Assembly (NCBI GenBank): GCA_038025085.1
Contig: CM076142.1
Location: 13,559,501-13,623,500, forward strand
Length of the DNA stretch: 64,000 nt
From: Tetragonia tetragonoides
Taxonomy: Eukaryota; Streptophyta; Magnoliopsida; Caryophyllales; Aizoaceae
Direction: 5' to 3'
The position numbers were made by a program, and so were the translations under genes. This document shows positions 23,955 through 39,829 of this stretch, piece after piece. The notes under the pieces were generated by a model. The model saw only the letters and a program-made list of their open reading frames with translations, made no database searches and was not told the DNA's origin. The first letter of the stretch is position 1. Every line of letters starts with the position of its first letter.

Positions 23955-25312
23955 AGACAAATTCGATAAAAATAATCCGAAGTTTGAACTGTCCGACAAT
24001 AATAATTCCAAGTTACAAGTTATACAAAAATAATCTCAAGTTATAACTTTTGTCAAAAATGGACCCGCCCATGATGCCGTCAAATTCTGTCACAATTAGT
24101 ACTAATTATTAATTGTTTATCACTAATTACTATATTATTAATGATTATTAAAACTTAATAATAATAACAAAATAGAAAAAAATAGACATAATTATTTTTG
24201 GATTAAACCCCCCAATCTAACTTCTCTCTCCTCCTCCCCATCTCAGCTCTCAGCCGACCACCACCACCGAATCCCGACCACACCATCCCCTCTGTCTCTC
24301 TTGCACACCATCTTAGGCACCAGACTACTACCACTACCACCACCACCACCACCACCAAATTCCTACTACCCCCTTCCTGTTAATGTATACATAATCTGGA
24401 TATGATAATGTCTATTATTTTTTGGTTATTGGAATAGTTGGATTGTTGATTATTGCTCAGAAATGAAGTAGTTTTGATCGGAAATTGAAATTAATTTTGG
24501 GTGAATTGGGGTTGATGTTTGGATTGATTGTTTCAGAATGGCGGGTTTGTGCTAATCTAGATGAGAAATTGATAATAGTCGATTTGGGAAAAGAGTTGAG
24601 TTTTGTACTTGATCGATTAGATTTACTAGATCTTTGATTATATTTTTTTTTTTAGTTCTTTTGTGATTTAATTTTTGAGATAGGATTTCGTGGATATTGG
24701 TTAAATTTGATAAAATTGGGTTCAATTTATAGAAGGAAGAGAAGAGAAGGCCATTGTCAGATTACATGCCAAGGATTCATGGCATGTAAACTCTTCGAAG
24801 AAAGGCATAATTGTAGTAATAAATTAATAATGGTGGTGGTGAAGAAGGTATGAATTTTTTGTGGGAAACTGATGAAACAGAGCCAAATAAGGGAAAAAAG
24901 GCAAAGGAACAGAGCAAGAAGGGGAAAAGGAGAGAGAAAATAGAAGATCTAATTGGTGATGAATGATGATAATGAAGAAGATGATGTGAAGAGGGAGAAA
25001 AATGAAGATGGCGGACTGGCGGTGATGATTGGGGAGGTGATGATGGCGGTGCGCCGGTGCGTACGAAATTGGTGGTGGAGGTGACGGTGATGGGGATAAG
25101 AAATGAGGTTAGGTGGTGTAATTTATTTTTTTTAAACAGTTTTCGTTAGTTAAATTAACGTTGAAGTGTGATGGAGATTAACGGTGTTAAATGTGGGTCT
25201 ATTTTTGTGACAAAAGTTACAACTTGGGATTATTTTTGTATAACTTACAACTTGGGATTATTATTGTCGAACAGCTCAAATTTCGGATTATGTTTATCGA
25301 ATTTTCCTATTT
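23955..25312. mobile_element. Non-autonomous transposon with ~115-bp terminal inverted repeats
   Basis: The left arm (about 23955-24068: AATTCGATAAAAATAATCCG ... TTATACAAAAATAATC ... AACTTTTGTCA) is matched by the complement of 25193-25312 with about 85-90% identity by eye. The 1.36-kb interior has no transposase; it has a CCA-rich stretch (24255-24360), GA/GGTGAT-rich sequence (24720-25110) and no sound open frame. Long TIRs suggest a Mutator-like non-autonomous element, but no clear target duplication was found. The left end is about 70 bp beyond the presumed 5' end of the eIF2B beta transcript. Confidence 0.75.
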
Positions 25313-25379
25313 AAAAACAAATTCCTTTTTATTTTTTTTTCATAAGTATACTCTAGAAAACATGTATCCCCTAGGCTAT

Positions 25380-27119
25380 GTTGAAGATAGATGTGAGGAA
25401 AGCTTATGAGTCTGTAGATTGGGGTTTTTGAGGGGATTATGGGTGTATATGGATTTTCAAGGTGGTTTATTTAGAGGATTATAATATGTGTGGCTTCCTC
25501 CCATGTTCTGTGAACCTTAATGATAGATTGACAGGTTTTTTCTAGGGGGAGACATTTGAGATAAGGAGACCCGATGTCCTCTTATCTTTTTGTGCTCTAC
25601 ATGAAAGGGTTGTCCAGAATGCTAGGGGGAATGGGGGACTGCTCAGGATTCCATTTGTATCCTAAGTGTATGTAGTAGGATGAAGCTTACACTAGTCTTT
25701 GCTGATAGCTTACTTGTGTTCATACTATGGGGGACATGAGATCCATTGATTTTGCACTTAGTACTTTTAATTCCTTTGTTGCTTACTCAGGTCTTCAAGC
25801 AAATGATACAAAGAGCTACATCTGTTTTGGGGGAGTGGAGAGGGATGTCTGAGATGAGATTGTGGCTGCTACTAGGTTCTTGGAGGGCACCATGCTATTC
25901 AGGTACTTAGGGTCAGGTACTATTATTTGCCACGAGGCATACCCATGCATTTTGTCAATATTTTCTCAACAAGGTATTCAGACACATTCATCATTGGTCT
26001 CCCAAGCTCCTTAGTTATGCTAGGAGAGTTCAATTGTGGAACTCAGTTATCGTTTCTACTCTGAACTTTTAGTGTGTTGTTTTCCTGCTGTCCTAACAGG
26101 TTATTTATGAGATACATCAGATGGTCGTAAGTTCATGCGGAGGCACCTGAATAAAAACAAGGTTATTGTTCGAGGTAGACTATGTTGTGATAAGAAGTTT
26201 GGCGGTCAACAGATTTAAAACATTGAGCATTGGAATTCTGCCACTATTTGGAAGAATGTTTGGTGGGTGGAAAATGGTAGCATATGCTGCTAGAATGAGT
26301 GGGCCGGATGAAAACTTATGAGCTTAAGAGTAGCTCTATTTGGGAAGCAAAGGCTTCAACCAGTAGTTATTGGGTTTTGAGACGAGTCTTGCATATTAGA
26401 GATAGTCTGGTTGAGAAAGGGGGCTCTGTATTAAATGCTCAGCTACTGCTACAAGCTATGATCCATGCTGGTAGATTCAGTATCCATATAGCGTATAATT
26501 ACCTTGATGAAAAGAGAATGTCGTTTGGTGGCACAAGCTTATTTGGGAACGTGGGGCATGACCTCATTAGTGTTCATTACCTGACTGGTTTGTCACAAGT
26601 AGATCTTTATTTGTTTCTAGAGGGCTAGTCATGGATGATAAGTGTGGTATTTGTGGTGATGTGGGTGAAGACTGTGAACACTTATTCTTTTAGTGTACCT
26701 TTGCCGTAGAAGTTTGGCGCCGTACTAGTTAGAGATTGAGAGGGCTCTTCTTAGCCTTGGGCATGAACTGAGGTGGTTTATTAGCAGGAAGCATAAAGGT
26801 AAGAGCGTGCTTTGCAAGATTAGAGTAGTTGCGCTTATTTCCACTTTGTATGAAATATGGAGGGAGAGGAATAGTCGGGTTTTTCGTGAACATAGGAGGA
26901 CTACTCAGAGTGTCATCTCTGTGTTTGTGTTAGACTCTATAGCACGTACAAAGATAGAGCGAGTGATGTCTTGCACAATTTGTAAGTAGTCACTGTTAGG
27001 TTGGGTATGTGTATGGGTATACCCTGCACGTGTAATTCTTTTGGCTTTGCCTTGGGGTACCGCATTGGTATACCTTTGGTGAATGGAAATATACTTATCA
27101 TTTTCAAAAGAAAAAAAAA
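25380..27119 (+). pseudogene. 5'-truncated, decayed L1-type LINE (reverse transcriptase to zf-RVT and poly-A)
   Basis: Reading across stops and frameshifts, the translation begins within the reverse-transcriptase palm (MLKIDVRKAYESVDWGF) and continues through a GDPMSSYLFVLYMKGLSRML-like block (25568-25625), FADSLLVF at the catalytic F-A-D-D position with the second Asp replaced by Ser, and a YICFGGVERD-like block. Near the 3' end are a zf-RVT pattern (CGICGDVGEDCEHLFF, 26640-26690) and IWRERNSRVFREHRR (26850-26900). The element ends in an A-rich tail at 27105-27119. Missing 5' sequence and a 3' poly-A tail are typical of L1 insertion. Multiple stops make it inactive. It starts about 65 bp after the TIR element at 23955-25312. 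Confidence 0.85.
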
Positions 27120-28470
27120 CAATTTTTATTGTTTAGCTTGGGGAGTTCGATAAGGTTAACAATGAAATATTAGAAACAACATTAAAAAGCCCAACTAGAA
27201 GAAAACCACACTCAGTGTTTCTTCGTGAGTACATTGATCTTTTTATGTATTCTAGAATCCTCAATTTCTGGCATCAAAAAACGAAAAATTTTGATTACAA
27301 AATGGACCTCAATTCCTTTGAGCCTACCCAAATCCCTTACATAGTTGTTCTTTCTCCTACTCTCTAATGAGCAAATTCTTGGCACCTCACATAGTGACTC
27401 TCTAAATAAGCATAGGGCCTAGTATATTAACTTGTAAGAACCCCTTAATTATTCCCAAGTAATATCTTAAGGCCTAGTATATTACATGAATAACATTTTT
27501 AACTCGGTCGCGCGTGTTTCCATCACAAAACCCTCCACTGACAGAATCCAAGACTGTTATCGCGTGGCACGTGCTTGGTTGTCTTCTAAGCATGCATGCG
27601 CCCTATTTCTTTCGAAGTCGCACGAACGCGCGTCTTCGCACGACGTCTTCTTTATTCCTTTGTCCCTTACTCGTGCTTGACCTCTCAGTGTCATCCTCAG
27701 TTTCGGTATGTCCCATGTGTTGGTGCTTGTCCATGGATCCAACAAACCTCCTCTCAAGCTCGAGCATGTACCAGATTTCGTCTTCAATCTTTGAAGCGTT
27801 CTCAAAATGTGTCTCTTCGAACTTGAACTTCTCACTGAATCACAAATAAAAATCTTTTAGGTTCTTTTACTTGTCAAGAGTACTCTGATTCGTCAAAGTA
27901 TCTCCAAACGATTGTCTTCACCATTCTTGTTTTGACGATTTTCAAAAAACTGTCTTTTCCTTGAGCCTCCAAGATCTCTCTATCGCATTCGAGAATCTCC
28001 AAGCTATTATACATTCTCAATATCCTATTGAGCGACGTGAATAACAAAAGATTAAAGTCTAAAATATTCATCACTGATTAAGTGATGACGTACTTAAATT
28101 ACTTTACAATCCACGCAAATTGCAGCCAAATGTTTCTCATTCCCCTCAGTCACTCACCTCTCCATCTTTTGTTTACTCCAAAATGTCTCATCTTTGACCA
28201 CCCCACTCATCTCATTTCAAAGGATGCGCATGATTAGCCAAGTCTACATGCCACAAATTTTTAAAATTAATTCTGGTGATGCTTGGCATTCTTTTTGCAA
28301 TCAGAATATACTCAAAAACATATGCCTCGACAAAGACCCGAATGTTCATAATGGGTTATTCTTCCCCTACATTCAAATTCAATCACTCATCCTAAAATTT
28401 TATAACTAAATATTAACATAACCAAGTACAAACCAAAAATGGGATTTGAAAGAAAAAGAAAAGAGAGACT
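27120..28470. other. Intergenic; one block shared with 36430-36660
   Basis: The stretch 27215-27425 (GAGTACATTGATCTTTTTAT, CATAGTTGTTCTTTCTCCT, TAGTGACTCTCT) resembles 36440-36655 and marks an old dispersed repeat. A CG-richer patch at 27505-27650 stands out from its surroundings, but its open frames show no known domain. No gene supported. Confidence 0.45.
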
Positions 28471-30060
28471 TACATACAACAGTCAAAATACCCTAAATAA
28501 AAAGGAATCGATCACATTGCGTACGTTCTGTTATATTCTCTCTCCTACCTCAATGATCTCCTAATGGACTACAGTAATCACATCTTAACTGAGTACATTA
28601 TTATTTAACAAAATTAAAGTAGCTAAGCATCAAAATCAAGATCTTCTAAATACGTACTTGAATTTATTTCTAATTGCAACTAATTAAACAAACTAACAGA
28701 AAATAATTAGAGTAGCATAATCGCAAACTTATTTTAACAAAGGGAAAGTAGCCATCAAAATCAATATCTCTATTTTCAAAGACCATAAGGGCCAAAACCT
28801 CCAAATTTAACTTAAATCAACACCAACCCGAATTTCAAAAATAAAAAACAGCCAGTATTATTTATTGAACCATAAAAAGCATTTTACTATAAAAATTAAA
28901 GACAACTTACCATGATTACCCTGCGCATCAATTTCTTTGGATACCTACCCCTTTTCAACCCAATCCTAGCCGACTTGTAAGGGCCTTGAAATGGTTGTTG
29001 ACGTACACATAAAATTAATATAAAAAAAAATTAAAAATTAAAACAAAAACAGGGGATGGAGGAAGAGTACCTTCACCCTGTACACACATTTATCAACATT
29101 GTTGAGTATGTTATCCCGATGAGCTGTATACAAAAAGTAGAAAGAGAAAGAGATGTTAGTTGTGATAAACGACTGATAATAATAACTTACAATATTGAAA
29201 TTTGCTCATGACAATATTTACTCTGTCCGGCAAGGCAACTTGTGTCAATGATGGCGGCTGAGGCCTACATACAACAGTCAAAATACCCTAAATAAAAAGG
29301 AATCAATCACATTGCTTACGTTCTGTTATATTCTCTCTCCTACTTCGATGATCTCCTAATGGACTACAGTAATCACATCTTAACTGAGTACAATATTATT
29401 TAACAAAATTAAAGTAGCTAGACATCAAAATCAAGATCTTCTAAATACGTACTTGAATTTATTTCTAATTGCAACTAATTAAACAAACTAACAGAAAACA
29501 ATTAGAGTAGCATAATCGCAAACTTATTTTAACAAATGGAAAGTAGCCATCAAAATCAATATCTCTATTTTCAAAGACCATAAGGGCCAAAACCTCCAAA
29601 TTTAACTTATATCAACACCAACCCGAATTTCAAAAATAAAAAACAATCAGTATTATTTATTGAACCATAAAAAGCATTTTACTATAAAAATTAAAGACAA
29701 CTTACCATGATTACCCTGCGCATCAATTTCTTTGGATACCTACCCCTTTTCAACCCAATCCCAGCTGACTTGTAAGTGTCTTGCAATGGTTGTTGATGTA
29801 CACATAAAATTAATATAAAAAAAAATTTAAAAATTAAAACAAAAACAGGGGATGGAGGAAGAGTACCTTCACCCTGTACACACATTTATCAACATTGTTG
29901 AGTATGTTATCCCGATGAGCTGTATACAAAAAGTAGAGAGAGAAAGAGATGTTAGTTGTGATAAACGACTGATAATAATAACTTACAATATTGAAATTTG
30001 CTCATGACAATATTTACTATGTCCGGCAAGGTAACTTGTGTCAATGATGGCGGCTGAGAC
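28471..30060. repeat. Two-copy 795-bp tandem duplication
   Basis: The unit starting TACATACAACAGTCAAAATA occurs at 28471-29265 and 29266-30060, with about 97% identity by eye. On the minus strand each unit carries the same exon-like pieces with good splice consensus. One contains PYKSARIGLKRGRYPKKLMR in copy 1 (28901-28985) and ends in an ATG/GTAAGT donor; the other contains DNILNNVDKCVYRV (29073-29125). I do not recognise the protein, and no complete gene can be assembled. High identity implies a recent duplication. Confidence 0.9.
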
Positions 30061-31678
30061 CGCAATGATAGCGAGCTACTTTTTTTTCTTCTTCTTTTTC
30101 TCGATTAAGTCTTAAGTTGTGGCAATGGTTGTGGCGGACAAGTTGAATTAATTTTAAAACTACCGAGCTACCTTTTGTTTTTCCTTTCATTCTCGAGTAA
30201 GTAAACATGTGTGTATTCATTTTATAATAATGGAATAGTCCATACTTAGGGGGGAAAAAGACGTTCTTCTAAAAAAAAGACAAATCGCATGTTATTTTTT
30301 CATTAACTTGTGTAAAAACTTTGCCTAATTCAACCCAATCAACTTTAGACTGGTGAGTGTCTTGACTCCGTAAACCCACTTGTTTACATTCTCTAATATA
30401 TCATACGTTGTGCTGGGTTGGCATTTGTGTTATGTTGTGTTTGGTTAGGTTATTACTTAATTAAGAATGTAATTTATCGTCAAAATAAAAATCATTGCAT
30501 CAAGTTGTAAACTAATTAAAAGGAGCATGTTAATGAGAAATGGTTTCTACGATACCATGTGACTTTACGTATGTTTATTGCTAGTTTTTTGCTACACATA
30601 TCACAATGCTTATTTCATAGGAGTATTTGGTTTGACAATGTTTTAGTTTCATATATGGATATATGTGTGTAATTGTGATAGCTGTGATAAGTTGTGCACT
30701 TGTAAAAAGGGACGGGGTTATGCTTATTATGTCTTGAATTTGCACTCAGAGGTCTGCTCGGTATTTGGTGCCAATGAAGCGGTTTTCCACGCGCTCTTGG
30801 CTGCTGAAAAGGCACCAAGTGGGCCATTGTATGCACAGCAGATAATCGACCACTGTGTCAGTAGTGTAAACACATGTGTTGCATTGGAGTATGTAAAAAA
30901 AGCTTGCTACATAATGTCCAGGAGCTTCACCATTCATCCAGATAACTGTTATTGCATGAAGACATGTAATTCCGCTAAGTTGCCGACGCTTACCGTTGCA
31001 TTTTCTTTAATTGAGGTTGACTACATATTTTTCTTGCCCACCACCTAATCTGACACCATAACTGAAATTCTCGTCCCAAACAACAATCCACCCCTAGAAC
31101 AATATTAGCTTTCTTAAATTGGCATAATTGAGTTGGGGTGAAACTTATTCGAATTAAATTCAAAACTCAATCAAATCCAAATAAGACGATACGAATTGGA
31201 CTTTTTGATATTCGGACTGGATTCGAACTCAAACTAATTATTTTTTGGATTTTCATATTGGATTCGAACTCACCCTTTCAAAATCCAATAATACAATCCA
31301 ATCCAAATTATATTTACTATTATTATATATATATATCAATCATTTTGGCACCAAATAAAAAGCCTAATATACAAATTAAAGCCCAAGTGATTGAAGGCCA
31401 AATTAAAATGCATACATAAACCAAAAGAAACAAACCCTTGCAGACAACTCACTCAAGTCATGCCTAAGCAACCATTCATCCACTCCCTCTCTCTACACAT
31501 TTGACTTTTTCAAACTCCACGCCAAAGTTGAAAGTTGATGCATGAATGAGTACAAATTTTTACTCTAAGCGGATAATACAGAAGACCTTTGAAACTACAT
31601 CATTTGCAAAAAAAAAAAATCAATGAATGTTGTAGACTTGTAGTTGGCTTGGATAATGTTATCCATTTCTCATTTGTA
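30061..31678. other. Intergenic; an unassigned 127-codon open frame at 30665-31048 (+)
   Basis: The open frame encodes a cysteine-rich sequence (MCNCDSCDKLCTCKKGRG..., thirteen cysteines by eye) without signal peptide or known domain. It could be chance in AT-rich DNA or an exon remnant. Around 31140-31300 are AATCCAAATCCAATT-type repeats, with inverse counterparts at 36180-36320. Nothing else is recognisable. Confidence 0.35.
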
Positions 31679-36779
<5,101 letters not shown>

Positions 36780-37072
36780 TTTGGCCCAACTCCCCAAATT
36801 TCAACTTCTCCTCCTACCTTTGTTCTTGCCCATCCCCTATTCACCCGCTCTCTTCTACACCTCTAACTTTTAAAAGTTGAAATAAAGTTGGAAAGGGAAG
36901 GAGAATTAGAAGTTATAAATTGTAACTTATACTTCTAGTCTAATTGTAGCTTTATTTCAACTTCTAAGAAGTTGGTGGATTTGATGGCGGAGGGGAGAGT
37001 GAATGAATATGGGGTGTGCAAGAACAATATGGGAGAAGTATAAGTTGGAAGAATATAGGCCAAACGGTCACT
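36780..37072. mobile_element. Foldback MITE with ~130-bp imperfect arms
   Basis: The left arm (TTTGGCCCAACT...GTTCTTGCCCATCCCCTATT ...AAAGTTGAAATAAAG, to about 36895) pairs with the right arm (about 36920-37072: CTTTATTTCAACTTCTAAG...AATATGGGGTGTGCAAGAAC...AGGCCAAA). The ends TTTGGCC/GGCCAAA are inverse. It is non-coding, a near-palindrome that could fold into one long hairpin. No target duplication is evident. Confidence 0.7.
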
Positions 37073-37851
37073 ATAAATATGCCCAACTCATAAAAGGGGA
37101 TTTCAGTTCTAAAGCCCAAAATGGGCGTCTTACGTTTAAACTGAGCGTGCAAGGCTCGTGCACCTCTACACAATACAGGTATCTGGATCCAGGGGCATTG
37201 GGTGGGGGTGGAGTCTGTTTGGACTGATGGGCTTCGGCACCTTTTTCCTTATCTGTGTATGGCTTCAATTCTTATGAGTCAGTTGCACCTTCAGGTCTAC
37301 AGATGTCGGTTTCTTGGATTTTCAGCTATATATAATTGACAGTTGAATCACATTCAAAAAGTTGACTGTAGCATCATATTGTTTGATGCAATCTCAAACT
37401 TGCAACTAAATGTTCAGAAATATTGAAGAATGCGTTAGCAAGCAGGAAATTCAGAATGTAGTTTTATAGGTTTGGTGCTCTTTGGAGGAAATATAGACTC
37501 TAGAATCTGAATTTGATCAGTGACTACAGTTTGGTAGATAACTGTGACTTGTGACTTTGTGAGGGCTGAATCGACTTTGAGATGGAAACTTGGACCTTAG
37601 TACTGGAATCATCTTTAGCATTCAACATATTTAAAACTGAAATTATGTCTTACTTATCGATGTTAATGCAGTTATTCACCAGAAAGATATTTTGTCCAAT
37701 GAACTTGAGATAAGAAGCACAATGACTGGGTATATTATTAAGAAAAAGCCGTGAAGGTACAGACAGCAAGGGCAAAAAAACAAACTGTGTGAAAAAATGG
37801 AGTTGTTTTCACATTCACCACTAGTCCATTATACAACAATCTGTTGACTTT
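37073..37851. other. Intergenic sequence left of the Pack-MULE; nothing recognised
   Basis: Ordinary AT-rich sequence without a credible open frame or repeat structure. The last nine bases (37843-37851, GTTGACTTT) form the presumed target-site duplication of the next element. Confidence 0.5.
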
Positions 37852-37959
37852 CCCCCGAATTACTAAATTGATATTTTAAGTGAACACCCTTTGACAATTT
37901 AGTCCTATTAAAAGCATTGGGAAGAATCTCCACTTAAAATACATTTTTAATTAATTTGT

Positions 37960-38507
37960 ATGATGCTCGGACTCGGCAGAATACCCTGCCGTACCCGTGT
38001 TGACACGACACGACACGACAAGGGTGCGGACACAGAATATGGGTCCGACGCGCTGCAGTGGACGCGGCTGCTCTGAGTGCTTTCCATAATCTCCGGCCAT
38101 GGATCTCCAGCTTCTCCGGCATTAGCAGAGTGAGACGCAAGAGAGAGAGAATTTGGAGGAGAGAGAAAGGAAAGAGGGCAAGTGGGCTTTTAATTGGAGA
38201 GAGAAGAAATTTACCTTTTCAAAAAGTCTTCAATAACTTTGCTATTCCTATTCATATTTTTACAAGTGGTTCATAGTAGTTTTGGACCATGCAAATTGTT
38301 TAACTTCAGGTCAAAACAGTCTCCTTTCCTTCTGTTTTTTCTTTTGATCTAGTCTCCTTTCCTTCTCATATTTTTTATCCCCGTGTTCATATTTTAAATT
38401 TGGACACTTACAAACCGTGTCCCCGTATCTTCTGTTTTAAAATTTTCAGCGTCTGACTCTTAGATCGGTATCCGAGTCCGTTACCCGTACCCGACTCCGA
38501 GCATCAT
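37960..38507. mobile_element. Small TIR element nested in the left arm of the Pack-MULE
   Basis: A 548-bp insert with inverse ends ATGATGCTCGGACTCGG and the complement of CCGACTCCGAGCATCAT (16 of 17 matching). It contains an ACACGACACGACACGAC tract and GTGTCCCCGTATCTTCTG. It is absent from the right arm of the host element, so it arrived after the Pack-MULE arms formed. Superfamily unknown. Confidence 0.7.
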
Positions 38508-38641
38508 TTAGATTAATTTCTTCCATTTTTTCCTATTTTGACTAATTAAAGTTTCATTTTCTATGTTTTAAATTCTTTTCTTTTCTTTTCTTTTTTACTT
38601 TTCCCTTTCCTCTCTTCCTCCCTCTCTCCCCCCACCCCCCA

Positions 38642-39113
38642 GTGGCATCTCTCTGTCTCTGCAAACTCTCAAGTCTCAATCTACAACAATTTCTCTCCTC
38701 ATTTCCTCAATCACGGTTTCCAATCAATCTCCCTTCAATTCTCAGCCCTCTGGTCATCATCCAACACCCATTTTCGACCCATCACAGCCGTCAATTGCGA
38801 TTTCTTACCCGATCAAAACCCTAGAAGAGCTAGAATCAAGGTCGTATCTTAATTCTTTTCATTACCCATTCAATAAAGCCTTTGTGCCTTTGATTAATCA
38901 TCAAGATCTAATTTTGGGATTGCCTAATAGGCCTAGGCTTTTGGTTTGCCATGATATGGATGGTGGGTATACTGATGATGATAAATGGGTTCAAGGTGGG
39001 AGAAACGAGGGTGCTTATGGAATTTGGCATTGGTATTTAATGGTTGTCTTTGTTTATTATTCACATAGTTTGGTTAGAGTACCTCCTCCTTGTTGGGTCA
39101 ATGCTGCTCATGA
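38642..39113 (+). pseudogene. Captured 5' fragment of cytosolic endo-beta-N-acetylglucosaminidase (ENGase, GH85)
   Basis: In one frame (38749-39113) the translation runs FDPSQPSIAISYPIKTLEEL, ESRSYLNSFHYPFNKAFVP, RPRLLVCHDMDGGYTDDDKW, VQGGRNEGAYGIWHWYLM, then SLVRVPPPCWVNAAHEH. This matches the first part of plant GH85 ENGases, which cleave the chitobiose core of free N-glycans in the cytosol. Similarity stops after AAHEH, before the catalytic region, and unrelated sequence follows. The presumed start (38642) reads GTG where the opposite arm has ATG, and a frame change lies between it and the GH85 frame. It is a fragment carried by the element at 37852-39759, not a working gene. Confidence 0.8.
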
Positions 39114-39829
39114 GCATCTGTTTGTTTTTCTAACTCAAACATTAGCTCTATGCCTCCATTATCGTTATTCGTTAGTCACCTCATACACAAAAGATATCAC
39201 ATTATTCAGATAGTAATGTCCTATAATCAAACCAACCACAAAGCATTCAATTATCAAAATGATTGATCAAGGAAGCGCAAAGTAACAGGTAAATTCCAGA
39301 ACCATGAACGCACAAAATAATTTGATAATTTTCTGGCAATGGAAGAAATTAACTTCAAAAGGGGCTTGGAAGTTGCAACTCTGACAATATCTAATCAGAG
39401 GTATAAAGGGAATAAACACACTAGTTTCCAAATCCAAATTGAGCTTGCAAAATTGAGCATACTCAAAACAGCTTTTAGTGGTACTAACGGAGTCCAGGAG
39501 AGAGCAGATGAGAAGGAAATTTGAAGAGTTGGGTGGTGACTGGTGAGGGTGAGTTCGCAGATACAGAGAGATGCCATTGGGGGTAGGGGGGGAGAGAGGG
39601 GTAAACCAAAGAAAAGAAACTGAGATAAAAAGCATTAAAAAGATAGAAAATGAAATTTAAATTAGCTAAAATAGGAAAAACAAATTGTCCCATGTGTTTT
39701 TAATAGGACTAAATTGTCCACGGGTGTTCATTTAAAATACCAATTTGGTAATTTGGGGGTTGGCTTTCTAACCCAACTGCAAAGCCTAAATCTCTTGGAG
39801 ATTGATTACTCGGGACATTCTTTACTTCC

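Larger units (their letters stand above)
37852..39759. mobile_element. Pack-MULE-like element carrying a GH85 gene fragment
   Basis: The left end CCCCCGAATTACTAAATTGA then TATTTTAAGTGAACACCC matches the complement of the right end (CCCCCAAATTACCAAATTGG then TATTTTAAATGAACACCC, 39759 inward). Each arm continues through GACAATTTAGTCCTATTAAA into CATTTTCTAT and on to a shared ATGGCATCTCTCTGT-like stretch (about 38640 and 39577), giving TIRs of roughly 250 bp once the nested element at 37960-38507 is removed. Nearly identical 9-mers flank it (GTTGACTTT left, GTTGGCTTT right; boundary uncertain by one base), the target-duplication size of Mutator-like elements. Inside is a fragment of a host gene and no transposase, the definition of a Pack-MULE. 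The right end is about 70 bp beyond the PHR2 stop codon. Confidence 0.75.

Noticed and set aside
27557..27835. CG-richer overlapping open frames on both strands
   Set aside because: No recognisable domain, start context or splice structure; composition alone is not enough.
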